The notes below the pieces were generated by a model. The model saw only the letters and a list, made by a program, of their open reading frames with translations. It did no database searches and had not been told where the DNA came from. Source: Mumia sp050632745 (GTDB lineage Bacteria > Actinomycetota > Actinomycetes > Propionibacteriales > Nocardioidaceae). From it: DNA of 64,000 nucleotides. Below are positions 19,567 through 28,023 of this stretch, piece after piece; the first letter of the stretch is position 1; each line of letters starts with the position of its first letter. The position numbers and the translations under genes were made by a program. The DNA is taken from the NCBI RefSeq assembly GCF_050632745.1, contig NZ_JBODSD010000001.1:806001-870000 (forward strand), given 5' to 3'.

Positions 19567-20130
19567 GTGCCGCCGACGTCGCGCCGTCCCTCCTCGAGGC
19601 GCTCGGTCCGCGGACCGGGCGCCGCGCGGCGTGGACGTGCCGCGGCGCCGGCGGCCACCGAGGCCGTCACGACGTACGGGTCGCCGCGGATCACCCGTCG
19701 GATGGCCGTGCTCCTGCTGGTCCTCCTCGTGCTCGCGATCTCGTACGCGTCGAGCCTGAAGGCCTTCCTCCAGCAGCGTGACGCGCTGGCGACGGCGAAG
19801 GCGCAGATCGCCGAGTCGACGGCGGCGATCGAGGAGCTGGAGGAGCAGAAGGCGCGCTTCGACGACCCGGAGTACGTCGAGCAGCAGGCGCGGTCGCGGT
19901 TCGGGTGGGTGATGCCCGGCGAGATCGGGTTCACCGTCCTCGGTCCGGACGGCAAGCCGGTGGGCAAGGGCCCGGAGCTGCCCGACGCGACGGAGACGAC
20001 CGCGCCCGGGCCCCAGTGGTACGACACGCTGTGGGGCTCGGTCCAGGTGGCCGGCGGCGTCCCCGACAAGACGAAGCCCACTCCGACCGACGAGGTCGTG
20101 ACCCCCCAGAAGCAGGACGAAGGACAGTGA
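19567..20130 (+). CDS. ftsB: FtsB/DivIC-family cell division protein
   Basis: 187-residue bitopic septum protein that in this family bridges FtsL and FtsQ in the divisome. A disordered basic N-terminus (about 45 residues) is followed by a membrane helix (MAVLLLVLLVLAISYASSL), a coiled coil of about 35 residues (ALATAKAQIAESTAAIEEL) and the conserved EYVEQQARSRFGWVMPGE motif. A longer C-terminal tail than in E. coli FtsB is usual in actinobacteria. It starts with GTG 4 bases after eno and ends overlapping the DUF501 gene by GTGA. Confidence 0.92.
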   Translation: MPPTSRRPSSRRSVRGPGAARRGRAAAPAATEAVTTYGSPRITRRMAVLLLVLLVLAISYASSLKAFLQQRDALATAKAQIAESTAAIEELEEQKARFDDPEYVEQQARSRFGWVMPGEIGFTVLGPDGKPVGKGPELPDATETTAPGPQWYDTLWGSVQVAGGVPDKTKPTPTDEVVTPQKQDEGQ

Positions 20131-20681
20131 CGGACACGCCGCCGACCCAGGCCGACCTCGACGCGATCAAGGAGCAGCTCGGCCGGGCGCCGCGAGGCGT
20201 GGTCGCCATCGCCAGCCGCTGCCCGTCCGGCCACCCCAACGTCGTCAAGACCGAGCCGCGCCTCCCCGACGGCACGCCGTTCCCGACGCTCTTCTACGTC
20301 ACGTGCGCGCGCCTCAACGGCATGATCGGCACCCTCGAGGCGTCCGGCCTGATGCGGGAGATGAGCGAGCGGCTCGTCGAGGACGCCGACCTCGCGGCCG
20401 CGTACGCCGCCGCCCACGCCTCGTACCTCGAGGAGCGTCGCGCGCTCGCCGTGGTGCCCGAGATCGACGACGTGTCCGCCGGCGGGATGCCGACGCGCGT
20501 GAAGTGCCTCCACGTGCTGGTCGGGCACGCGCTCGCCAAGGGCCCGGGGGTGAACCCGCTCGGTGACGAGGCCGTCGTCCTGCTCGGCGACTGGTGGACC
20601 GGCACGACGTGCGACGGGCCTGGAGAGCCTCCGGCGCAGCTGGCCGGGATCGACACCGGCTGGGCCGAGGACGTCCAGTGA
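20127..20681 (+). CDS. DUF501 domain protein
   Basis: 184-residue soluble protein of unknown function found almost always between ftsB and ppx in actinobacteria. DUF501 hallmarks are visible: QLGRAPRGVVAIASRCPSG, the FPTLFYVTCARLNGMIGTLE block and MPTRVKCLHVLVGHALAKG near 130-148, with three conserved Cys that could hold a metal. It overlaps its neighbours on both sides by GTGA and is coupled to them in translation. The conserved position suggests a link to division or phosphate metabolism, but no function is assigned. Confidence 0.92.
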   Translation: MTDTPPTQADLDAIKEQLGRAPRGVVAIASRCPSGHPNVVKTEPRLPDGTPFPTLFYVTCARLNGMIGTLEASGLMREMSERLVEDADLAAAYAAAHASYLEERRALAVVPEIDDVSAGGMPTRVKCLHVLVGHALAKGPGVNPLGDEAVVLLGDWWTGTTCDGPGEPPAQLAGIDTGWAEDVQ

Positions 20682-21592
20682 CGCGGGTCGCCGCGATCGA
20701 CTGCGGGACCAACTCGATCCGGCTCCTCGTGACCGACCTGGACGCCGAGGCCGGGACTGCTGCCGACCTCGTCCGGCGGATGGAGATCGTCCGGCTCGGC
20801 TACGGCGTGGACCGGACGGGGCGCCTCGACGACCGCGCGCTCGGGCGGACGTTCGCCGCGTGCGAGGACTACGCCGAGGTGATCGAGGCCGAGGGTGCGG
20901 AGCGCGTCCGGTTCGTGGCGACGTCGGCGACGCGCGACGCGGAGAACGCGGACGCGTTCGTCGCCGGGGTCCGTGAGCGCCTCGGCGTCGCGCCGGACGT
21001 GGTCAGCGGGGCGGAGGAGGCGGCGCTGTCGTTCGCCGGCGCCGCACGAGATCTCCCCGGAGTGGACCAGCCGGTCCTCGTGGTGGACCTCGGGGGAGGG
21101 TCGACCGAGCTCATCCTCGGACGCGACGGCACGGCGGAGGCGGAGCAGTCGCTCGACGTCGGGTCGGTGCGGATGACCGAGCGCCACCTGCGCAGCGACC
21201 CGCCGACGCCCGAGGAGGTCGCCGCGTGCGTCGCCGACGTCGACGCGGTCCTCTCGCGGGCGCAGGTCGACGTCGGTGCAGCGGCGACGGTCGTGGGCGT
21301 GGCGGGCAGCATCACGACGATCGCCGCGCACGTCCTCGGGCTCGACCGCTACGACTCCGGACGCATCCACCACGCCAGGCTCGCCGTGAGCGACGTGCTC
21401 GCGTCGTGCGACGCGATCGTCGCGGCGTCGGTCGAGGAGCGCCGGTCGTGGCCGTTCATGCACCCGGGCCGCGCCGACGTCATCGGCGGCGGTGCGCTGA
21501 TCGTCGCCCGGCTGCTCGCGCGGACGACGCCCGACACCCTGGTCGTCTCCGAGCACGACATCCTCGACGGCATCGCCTGGTCCCTGGCCTGA
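20678..21592 (+). CDS. Ppx/GppA phosphatase family protein (exopolyphosphatase)
   Basis: 304-residue ASKHA-fold phosphatase. Family members hydrolyse polyphosphate or pppGpp. The N-terminal AAIDCGTNSIRLLVTD phosphate-1 motif, FVATSATRDAENAD, the catalytic Glu in VSGAEEAALSF, and the LVVDLGGGSTELILG phosphate-2 motif are all present, plus VVGVAGSITTIAA. At about 300 residues it lacks the C-terminal HD-type domain of E. coli Ppx, as is normal for the actinobacterial short form. GTG start overlaps the DUF501 stop. Last gene of the conserved block. Confidence 0.93.
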   Translation: MTRVAAIDCGTNSIRLLVTDLDAEAGTAADLVRRMEIVRLGYGVDRTGRLDDRALGRTFAACEDYAEVIEAEGAERVRFVATSATRDAENADAFVAGVRERLGVAPDVVSGAEEAALSFAGAARDLPGVDQPVLVVDLGGGSTELILGRDGTAEAEQSLDVGSVRMTERHLRSDPPTPEEVAACVADVDAVLSRAQVDVGAAATVVGVAGSITTIAAHVLGLDRYDSGRIHHARLAVSDVLASCDAIVAASVEERRSWPFMHPGRADVIGGGALIVARLLARTTPDTLVVSEHDILDGIAWSLA

Positions 21593-21611
21593 GCCCGGGG
21601 GACGCGACGGC

Positions 21612-22910
21612 CTACGCGCCGATCGCGGTGACGGCGCGGGCGCTCCAGACCTGCTGCAGGATCCCGTCGAGCACGTGGGCGCGGTCGAACTGCAGCGCGT
21701 ACGCCCGTGCCGCCTCGGCCCGCAGCAGCCGGTCGGCGGCGCTGCTGCGGAGCACCGCCTCGTCGATCGCGTCGGCGATGCCGTCGGGGTCCTCGATCCC
21801 GACGATCGTCGCGTGGTCGCCGACGGCCTCACCGATCCCGCCGGTCTCGGTCGTCACGACCGGTCCGCCGCCGGCGAGCATCTTCTCGACGAGGGCGATC
21901 CCGAACGTCTCCACGAACTCCGGCCGTGGCTTGCTGGGCAGGACGAACGCCGCGCACCCGGCCATCAGCAGCGGCTTCTCCGCGTCGTCGACGTCGTCGA
22001 GGAACAGGACGCGGTCGGCGACCGGCGACGCGGCGGCGTACTCCCGGAGCTCCTGCGCCTCCGGCCCCCGTCCGGCGATCACGAGTCTCGTGCCCGCCGA
22101 GGCCTCGCTGCGGGCGAAGCCGTCGATCAGGTCGTCGACCCCCTTCGCCGCCGCCAGCCGCGACAGGAACAGGACGTAGCCGTCGCGCTCGAGCCCGCGT
22201 GCTGCGAGCGCCGCCTCGACCGCGGTGTCGTCGAGGTCGGTGTAGGCGCGGGTGTCGATCGCCGGGTACGAGATGCCGATCCGCTCCTCGCACTGCGCCG
22301 CGAACCGCGTACCGTGCCGCTCGTCCACCTCCTGCGCGCAGGCGACGACGAGGTCGCGGGTGTAGCGGGAGACGGCGAGGCACACGTCGTTGCCGAGGTA
22401 GGTCGCGAGGACGTGCGCCGCGGCGCCGAAGCGGTCCTCCTCGATGCAGCTGCGGACGACGTTGGTGACGTCCGAGCCGACCGCCTCCGCCACCGTGGTC
22501 ACGTTGACGGGCAGCCCGGTCGCGCGGGCGACGCGGACGGCGTCGGCGACCGCGAGCGCGTGCGGACTCAGGTAGAGCGAGAGCGCCACGGTCGGGACGC
22601 CGTCGGTGAACAGCTCGACCAGCCGGCCCGTGAGGCCGGCGAGGAAGCGGCCGTCCGGCACCTTGTAGTCGCCGACCGGACCGGGACGCTCGACGGTGAT
22701 GCCGGGGGAGTAGGGCAGGACGGAGTCGAGCGGCTTCAGCGGCAGCCCCGCCTCCTCCAGGCGGTCGAGCGGCCAGGTGACGATGCGGACGTCGGTGAAC
22801 CCGCGCGACAACGCGGCCTCGGCCAGGTTGCGGGCCTCCCCGGAGTGCCCGCAGATGACGGGGTCCGCGCGGACCACGATGACGAGACGGTACGGCGGTT
22901 GCATGGTCAT
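21612..22910 (-). CDS. GT-B glycosyltransferase coupled to the GH92 gene
   Basis: About 432-residue glycosyltransferase. The N-terminal domain opens YRLVIVVRADPVICGHSGEARNLAEAAL. The C-terminal domain is clear GT4: DGYVLFLSRLAAAKGVDDLI, LVIAGRGPEAQEL, the acceptor/donor helix PEFVETFGIALVEKMLAGG and GGIGEAVGD. The ATG at 22910 overlaps the TGA of the upstream GH92 gene (ATGA), so the two are made together. That pairing of a mannosidase with a glycosyltransferase suggests turnover and rebuilding of a mannose-containing glycan, which is inference. Donor sugar unknown. Confidence 0.85.
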   Translation of the reverse strand: MTMQPPYRLVIVVRADPVICGHSGEARNLAEAALSRGFTDVRIVTWPLDRLEEAGLPLKPLDSVLPYSPGITVERPGPVGDYKVPDGRFLAGLTGRLVELFTDGVPTVALSLYLSPHALAVADAVRVARATGLPVNVTTVAEAVGSDVTNVVRSCIEEDRFGAAAHVLATYLGNDVCLAVSRYTRDLVVACAQEVDERHGTRFAAQCEERIGISYPAIDTRAYTDLDDTAVEAALAARGLERDGYVLFLSRLAAAKGVDDLIDGFARSEASAGTRLVIAGRGPEAQELREYAAASPVADRVLFLDDVDDAEKPLLMAGCAAFVLPSKPRPEFVETFGIALVEKMLAGGGPVVTTETGGIGEAVGDHATIVGIEDPDGIADAIDEAVLRSSAADRLLRAEAARAYALQFDRAHVLDGILQQVWSARAVTAIGA

Positions 22911-25162
22911 GACACCCCGTTCGACGGTTGAGCGGTGAGGACGTCCGCGCGGCGGGAGCCGGCGGGGAAGGAGGGCGGGGCGGAGGACGGGTCGCGTCCC
23001 CATCCGCGGGGCTCGGGTCCGAGCTCGACGAGCAGCCGGCCGCCGCGGTGCACCTCGGTGCCGTCGAGCCACGTGCGCTCCAGCGGCCGGCCGTCGAGCC
23101 AGGCAGCCTGGACGTACTGAGGGGGTGTGTCGGGGCCGGGCGTCACGAAGCCGGTCGTCTCGAGCTCGAGCCGTGCGTCACCGATCCGCAGCGCCCCACC
23201 GGCGAACGACGGGGCGTTCACCAGGAACACGTTCTGCCCCGCGACCGGGAACAGGCCGAGCGACGCCCAGACGTACCAGGAGCTGAGCCCGCCGGAGTCG
23301 TCGTTCCCGGGCAGCCCGCCGGGACCGGTCCCGAAGCGCTGGTGGACGGCGGCGTGCACGACCTCGGCCGTGCGGTCGGGGCGGCCGGCGTAGTGGTACG
23401 CCCAGGGTGCTTCCATGTCCGGCTCGTTGTTGAGACCCTCGAAGCGCTCGAGGGCGTAGCCGCGCGCCATCTCCTCCGCGCTCGGGCGCACCCCGGGCTG
23501 GACGACGGCGCCGGCGCCGTAGCCGAAGAAACGGTCGAGCATCGCGACGAAGGCGTCGGTCCCGCCGGCCAGGCCGATCCGTGCCGCCATGTCGTGGACG
23601 AGCCGGAACGAGTAGTTCCACCGGCCGCCCTCGTAGAACGTCGAGTCCAGCAGCAGCCCGGTGGCCGGGTCGAAGGCGTGCGCCCAGCCCGCGGCGTACG
23701 GCTCGAGCTCGGCGACCAGGGCCTTGTCCCCGACGTGCTGGGCGACCTGCTGCGTGCACCAGTAGCCGAAGGCGAGGTCCAGGGTGTGGCTGATCGGGTG
23801 CGCGACGCCGCGGAGCAGGTAGTCCTCGCCGTACCCGCGCCGCAGGTCGTTGTGCATGTGCACCAGCGCCCAGTCCCAGTCGACGCCGCCCAGCCCCAGG
23901 GCGCACAGGTCCGCGAGGAACGTCTGCGCGAGGGCGCTGGCCTGGCGCGAGAACACGTCGGCGCCACGCGCCATCCGGTAGCCGATCGGGAGGTTGCCCT
24001 CCTCCTCGCACACGTGCAGGAGCGCGTTGGCGAGCTCGACGGCGCGGTCGGGGACGAGGGTGGTGAGCAGCGGGAGCTGCGTGCGGTAGATGTCCCACAT
24101 CGTGCTGACGTCGAACGCGAACGGTCCGTCGGACGGCCAGAACGGGCTCTCGTCCGGTGCGAGGCACGGCTTGACGAGCGAGTGGTAGAGCGCGGTGTCG
24201 AAGACGGTACGCCGCTGCGGGTCGGGGCAGTCGACCTCGACCAGCCCGAGGTGGTCCTCCCAGGCCTGCGCCGTCGCCGCACGACGGACTGCGAAGCTGC
24301 TGCGCTCCGGACCGCAGTCGGCGACGAGGTTCGTCCGTGCCTGGTCGGTCCCGCGCAGCGAGAAGCCGATCCGCAGCTCGACCGTGCGCTCGCCCGAGCC
24401 GGTGCCGGTCGTCGGCCCGGCCCACATCACGCCGAACGGCCGCAGCGTGGTCGTCCGGATGTCGCTGAAGTCGAGCCGACTGCCGCCCGCCATCAGCCGG
24501 CGGTCGTACCAGAGCATCTGCCGCCAGCGCTCGGCGTCGCACTCCAGGTGGACGGCGAGCGGCGCGCCCTCGACCACGATCTCGCCCCGGGCGACCCCGG
24601 GCGCGACGGACTCCAGGTGCGAGCGCAGCGGCACCGTGGCGCCGTACGGGATCGCGAGCCCGCCGAGCGAGAGGTCCACGACGAGGCGGGCGTCGTGGTG
24701 GGCCGGGAAGGTGTAGCGGTGGACGGCGCTCTTGGGCCCGACGGTGACCTCGCACCGCACGCCGGACTCCAGCGTGGCGGCGTACCAGCCCGGCTCGGCC
24801 TCCTCGTCGTACAGGCGCCACGTCCGCCCGAGCGCGTCCAGCGGCTCGAGCATCGGAGTCACGCGGAAGTAGTTGTAGTACTTCCGGATCGCCCCGGTGC
24901 CCGACTGCTGGAAGTGCGTGAACCCGGAGGCGACCTGCTCGTCGACGATCGCGGTCGGGACGCCCTCGGTGCTGAGGTCGTAGCGTCCGTAGCCGGTCGG
25001 GTACGCGCCCGAGTACGCGCACGCGGAGACCATGCCGAGCGGGTGGCACGCGCCCGGGTGCGTGTTGCCGACGAGCGGTTTCGGCGACCACCACGTGGCC
25101 GCGAGACCGGTGGCGGGCGGGAGGTCCGTGGCGGACGTGCCGATGAAGGGGTCGACGGACAT
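22907..25162 (-). CDS. GH92 family alpha-mannosidase without a signal peptide
   Basis: 751-residue glycoside hydrolase. GH92 enzymes are Ca-dependent, inverting exo-alpha-mannosidases, usually secreted. The family hallmarks are here: DPFIGT at the N-terminus, NTHPGACHPLGMVSACAYSG, FTHFQQSGTGAI, SMWDIYRTQLPLLT near 365, the EGGRWNYSFRLVHD stretch, LERFEGLNNEPDM, and near 645 the GNDDSGGLSSWYVWASLG catalytic block. The protein starts directly with the fold and has no signal peptide or membrane segment, so it should act in the cytoplasm. A GGGGAGG ribosome site precedes the ATG. Coupled by ATGA to the downstream glycosyltransferase. Confidence 0.9.
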   Translation of the reverse strand: MSVDPFIGTSATDLPPATGLAATWWSPKPLVGNTHPGACHPLGMVSACAYSGAYPTGYGRYDLSTEGVPTAIVDEQVASGFTHFQQSGTGAIRKYYNYFRVTPMLEPLDALGRTWRLYDEEAEPGWYAATLESGVRCEVTVGPKSAVHRYTFPAHHDARLVVDLSLGGLAIPYGATVPLRSHLESVAPGVARGEIVVEGAPLAVHLECDAERWRQMLWYDRRLMAGGSRLDFSDIRTTTLRPFGVMWAGPTTGTGSGERTVELRIGFSLRGTDQARTNLVADCGPERSSFAVRRAATAQAWEDHLGLVEVDCPDPQRRTVFDTALYHSLVKPCLAPDESPFWPSDGPFAFDVSTMWDIYRTQLPLLTTLVPDRAVELANALLHVCEEEGNLPIGYRMARGADVFSRQASALAQTFLADLCALGLGGVDWDWALVHMHNDLRRGYGEDYLLRGVAHPISHTLDLAFGYWCTQQVAQHVGDKALVAELEPYAAGWAHAFDPATGLLLDSTFYEGGRWNYSFRLVHDMAARIGLAGGTDAFVAMLDRFFGYGAGAVVQPGVRPSAEEMARGYALERFEGLNNEPDMEAPWAYHYAGRPDRTAEVVHAAVHQRFGTGPGGLPGNDDSGGLSSWYVWASLGLFPVAGQNVFLVNAPSFAGGALRIGDARLELETTGFVTPGPDTPPQYVQAAWLDGRPLERTWLDGTEVHRGGRLLVELGPEPRGWGRDPSSAPPSFPAGSRRADVLTAQPSNGVS

Positions 25163-25223
25163 CGGACCTCCCCTCGTGGCGCGGTTCGCCGGTCAAGGGC
25201 CGCGGCGGCGGCTCGTGGCGGCG

Positions 25224-25229
25224 ACGCTA
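25224..25229 (-). promoter_or_regulatory. -10 box TAGCGT for the GH92-GT operon
   Basis: Reads TAGCGT on the minus strand about 62 bases upstream of the GH92 ATG. Confidence 0.45.
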
Positions 25230-25274
25230 CGTCCGCCACGTGTCCGGAGGATTTCGCGCAGGTGAAGGTTGCCG

Positions 25275-25919
25275 TCACGCGTCCGGCGCGGCCTCGACCC
25301 CTACGTGCGTGCGTGACCACCGCGGGGCGTCGATCTCGTCGAGCACCGCGAGCGCGAAGTCGGCGTACCCGATCCTGCCGGCCGCGTCGGCGGGTGCCAC
25401 CGCGTAGCCGCCGGTCGTACGCCCGGTGTGGTCGAAGTCGCCGGACGGGCTGAGCGCGACCCAGTCGAGACCTGCGCCGTCGGCGGAGAACGTGGAGAGC
25501 GCGGCGGCGTGGGCGAGCGAGAACGACCGGTAAGCGGTCGGGTAGCCCTCGGTGTCCATGAGAGGGGTGCCGTCCGCCGTCGGAAGGACGGAGGCGAGGC
25601 CGACCCACACGAGCCGGCCGACACCGCCGGCGCGCAGCCCCTCGACGAGGGCGGTCGCGGCGCGGGTGAAGAACGCGTCCGGGTCCTCCGCCATGTCGGC
25701 CACCGTGGCGACCGCTGCGTCGTGGTCCGCCGCGAGTCGCGCCAGCGCGGCGGCGTCCGTGGCGTCGCCCGCACGCAGCGCGACCGAGGGGCCTGCCAGG
25801 TCGGAGTGCCGAGCCGGGTCCCGCACGACCGCCGTGACGGTGTGGCCCCGTCGTACCGCCTCGGCCGTCGCCGCCCGTCCCGCCCGTCCGCCTGCTCCGA
25901 TGATCATGATGTTCGTCAT
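25275..25919 (-). CDS. NAD(P)-binding atypical short-chain reductase (NmrA/SDR-like)
   Basis: 214-residue Rossmann protein. MIIGAGGRAGRAATAEAVRRG is the dinucleotide-binding loop, and VRAGD-like ALRAGDATDA and LVWVGLASV follow the atypical SDR pattern of NAD(P)H-binding NmrA or YwnB-type proteins. The usual YxxxK is not evident, although GYPTAYRSFSLAHAAAL occupies that region. It is divergent from the HxlR regulator with 68 bases between starts, a layout typical of a redox-responsive regulator and its target. ATG 25919 is chosen since the fold begins at once; the frame extends upstream without a ribosome site. Confidence 0.8.
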   Translation of the reverse strand: MTNIMIIGAGGRAGRAATAEAVRRGHTVTAVVRDPARHSDLAGPSVALRAGDATDAAALARLAADHDAAVATVADMAEDPDAFFTRAATALVEGLRAGGVGRLVWVGLASVLPTADGTPLMDTEGYPTAYRSFSLAHAAALSTFSADGAGLDWVALSPSGDFDHTGRTTGGYAVAPADAAGRIGYADFALAVLDEIDAPRWSRTHVGVEAAPDA

Positions 25920-25975
25920 GGCGTGAACGTAGGGCGCGGCATGGTTTCCGTTCGGGTACCAGCGGTCGGCCGGAC

Positions 25976-25981
25976 TAGGCT
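25976..25981 (+). promoter_or_regulatory. -10 box TAGGCT for the HxlR gene
   Basis: TAGGCT ends 6 bases before the GTG start, predicting a leaderless transcript. Confidence 0.5.
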
Positions 25982-25987
25982 GGAGGC

Positions 25988-26371
25988 GTGCTTGCGCCGC
26001 TCGATCCCGACATGTTCGACCCCGCGTGCCCGTCCGCGCTGACACCCGTCCGCGTCGGCACCAAGTGGGGCGCGATGATCGTCCGGTGCCTCGCCGACGG
26101 CCCGCGGCGGTTCGGCGAGCTGAGGGTGCCGCTGCACGGGATCACGCCCAAGGTCCTCACGTCGTCGCTGCGCCGGCTCGAACGCGACGGCTACGTGTCG
26201 CGGACCGAGCTGGCGGGGCCGGTCCGGCAGGTGGAGTACGCCCTCACCCCGCTCGGGCGCAGCCTCCTCGACCCCCTCGACGCGGCGTGCGCCTGGGCGT
26301 CCGCGCACTGGGACGAGATCCTCGACGCCGCCGACGCCGCGCTGGCGCGGGAGCAGGCGGTGGCGCACTGA
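25988..26371 (+). CDS. HxlR-family winged-helix transcriptional regulator
   Basis: 127-residue DNA-binding protein. HxlR proteins bind as dimers and often sense electrophiles or oxidants through a Cys near the N-terminus; here ACPSALTP holds that Cys at about residue 14. The core is VGTKWGAMIVRCLADGPRRF, then ELRVPLHGITPKVLTSSLRRLERDGYV and the wing YALTPLGRSLL. GTG at 25988 fits the leaderless promoter. It is divergent from the NAD(P)-binding reductase, its likely target, and lies 5 bases upstream of the uracil-DNA glycosylase gene. Confidence 0.9.
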   Translation: MLAPLDPDMFDPACPSALTPVRVGTKWGAMIVRCLADGPRRFGELRVPLHGITPKVLTSSLRRLERDGYVSRTELAGPVRQVEYALTPLGRSLLDPLDAACAWASAHWDEILDAADAALAREQAVAH

Positions 26372-26376
26372 CGGCC

Positions 26377-27186
26377 GTGGAGTTCACCTCGCCCGTGACG
26401 CCGGGGACCGGGTGGCCGGACGATCCGGCGACGCCCGCGACTCCGGTGGCCGACGACGCGGCAGAGGTCCACCGGCTGGCCGCAGGCGCCGGTACGCTGC
26501 GCGAGCTCGAGGCCCGTGTCTCGGTCTGCCGCGCGTGCCCGCGTCTCGTGGAGTGGCGTGAGGACGTCGCGGTCGCGAAGCGGCGGTCGTTCGCCGACGA
26601 GCCGTACTGGGGCCGTCCGATCCCGGGCTGGGGCAACCCCGAGCCGAGGCTCCTGATCGTCGGACTGGCCCCCGCGGCCCACGGCGGCAACCGCACCGGG
26701 CGCATCTTCACCGGCGACCGCTCCGGCGACTGGCTGTTCGCGTCCCTGCACCGCACGGGGCTCGCCGCGCAGGCCACCAGCGTCCGCGCCGGCGACGGGC
26801 AGCGGCTGATCGGCGGGCGGATGGTCGCCGCTGTGCGGTGCGCGCCGCCTGCGAACAAACCCACCACGGATGAACGCGACACCTGCGCACCCTGGTTGGA
26901 GGAGGAGTTCCGTCAGGTGCTGCCGTCCGTTCGCGCGATCGTCGCTCTCGGCTCCTACGGTTGGGAGGCGACGCTGCGGACGATGGGGGCGCTGGGTGCC
27001 GTGGTCCCACGGCCGCGGCCGAAGTTCGGCCACGCGGTCGAGGCCACACTCCCGAAACCTTCGGGGGATACGGTCCACCTCCTGGGCTGTTTCCACCCCA
27101 GCCAGCAGAACACGTTCACAGGACGGTTGACCGAGCCCATGCTCGACGCCGTCATGGCCCGCGCGAAGGAGGTCAGCGATGACTGA
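26377..27186 (+). CDS. Type 5 uracil-DNA glycosylase (UdgB)
   Basis: 269-residue Fe-S base-excision enzyme. UdgB removes uracil and hypoxanthine and lacks the catalytic Asp/Asn of other families. The family signature IVGLAPAAHGGNRTGRIFTGD is at about 95-115. Four Cys for the cluster are visible: the CRACP pair near 51, the RCAPPANKPT Cys near 154 and the DTCAPW Cys near 167. The conserved GCFHPSQQNTFTGRL near 234-249 completes the active site. Start GTG is 5 bases after the HxlR stop; the stop overlaps the next gene by 8 bases. Well placed in a GC-rich genome with frequent cytosine deamination. Confidence 0.92.
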   Translation: MEFTSPVTPGTGWPDDPATPATPVADDAAEVHRLAAGAGTLRELEARVSVCRACPRLVEWREDVAVAKRRSFADEPYWGRPIPGWGNPEPRLLIVGLAPAAHGGNRTGRIFTGDRSGDWLFASLHRTGLAAQATSVRAGDGQRLIGGRMVAAVRCAPPANKPTTDERDTCAPWLEEEFRQVLPSVRAIVALGSYGWEATLRTMGALGAVVPRPRPKFGHAVEATLPKPSGDTVHLLGCFHPSQQNTFTGRLTEPMLDAVMARAKEVSDD

Positions 27187-27976
27187 GGAGATCACCCGGA
27201 CGCACGCCACGGGAGTGGCGGGCCGGCTGGTCGACCTGCTCGTCCAGGTGTACGGGGAGGCGCCTCCGCTCACGATCACCGCCTGGGACGGCTCGCGTGT
27301 CGAGCCGGAGTCCGGCGAGGTCGGCGTCGAGGCGCACATCGAGTCCCGCCGGACGGTGCGTCGCCTGATGTGGTCTCCGGGTCAGGAAGGCATCGCGAAG
27401 GCGTTCATCGCCGGCGAGCTCACCGTCGAGGGCGACCTCGAGACCGCAGTCCGGCTGATGCGCGACTACGTCGAGCACGCCTCCGCCAAGCGGACCCTGG
27501 AGCCGGCGGACCGCCGCGAGGTCCTGCGGCTCACGGTCCAGCTCGGTGCGGTCGGTCCCGCCCCGCGGGGGCCGTCGGAACCGGTCGACGCCGTCACCGG
27601 CTACCTCGACGTCCCCGGGGAGATCCGTGCGGAGCTGCCGCCCGAGCTCGCGGACGCGATCCTCGGCGACTCCGCCGAGGCGGGTGACGCTCGCGCGGAG
27701 GTCGTCTACACGGCACCCGAGCCGCTGAGCGCCTCCCTCGCGCGGTGGGAGAGCGAGGACCTCGTGGTCGACGCCGTACGCGACGTGGTGGCCGAGGAGC
27801 GCGACCACCTGAGGGCGGTAGGCGAGCGGCTCGTCGAGCACTGGGACGCGGTCGTCGAGGCGGTCGGTGCGCAGCACGCGCGGATGTGGAAGGTCTCGCT
27901 CGTCCTGGTGCGCGACAACCTCGAGCGCCGGACGATCCGGGCGTACGAGATCACCGGGACGCCCTCCGCCGGGTGA
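27179..27976 (+). CDS. CFA-synthase-like protein lacking the methyltransferase domain
   Basis: 265-residue protein. Residues about 15-105 look like the N-terminal SCP2-like domain of actinobacterial cyclopropane-fatty-acyl-phospholipid synthases (ITAWDGSRVEPE, RRLMWSPGQEGIAKAFIAGE, LTVEGDLETAVRL). The last 50 residues (LVEHWDAVVEAVGAQHARMWK) match the C-terminal helix of the same enzymes. The roughly 240-residue SAM-binding core with its GCGWGG motif is absent and replaced by about 90 residues of unrelated acidic sequence. It therefore cannot be a methyltransferase by itself; it may bind lipid or be a partner subunit. AAGGAGG precedes the ATG. This reading rests on motif memory, so the domain assignment is moderate. 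Confidence 0.6.
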   Translation: MTEEITRTHATGVAGRLVDLLVQVYGEAPPLTITAWDGSRVEPESGEVGVEAHIESRRTVRRLMWSPGQEGIAKAFIAGELTVEGDLETAVRLMRDYVEHASAKRTLEPADRREVLRLTVQLGAVGPAPRGPSEPVDAVTGYLDVPGEIRAELPPELADAILGDSAEAGDARAEVVYTAPEPLSASLARWESEDLVVDAVRDVVAEERDHLRAVGERLVEHWDAVVEAVGAQHARMWKVSLVLVRDNLERRTIRAYEITGTPSAG

Positions 27977-28008
27977 GCGTGCGCGGCGGGCGCCACCACC
28001 CCGTACGC

Positions 28009-28014
28009 CACAAT
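28009..28014 (+). promoter_or_regulatory. Probable -10 box for the tRNA gene
   Basis: CACAAT 10 bases before the first tRNA base. It is the only TATAAT-like hexamer in the short gap after the preceding gene. Confidence 0.35.
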
Positions 28015-28023
28015 GGTCCGCAC

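Noticed and set aside
16731..20528. Minus-strand open frame of 1265 codons across mazG, eno and ftsB
   Set aside because: Lies opposite five firmly identified genes and has no recognisable domain.
25240..25251. Third copy of the GAAATGTCCGG element before the GH92 gene
   Set aside because: The sequence there reads GAAATCCTCCGG on the minus strand, with one extra base and changed centre, so it is not the same motif.
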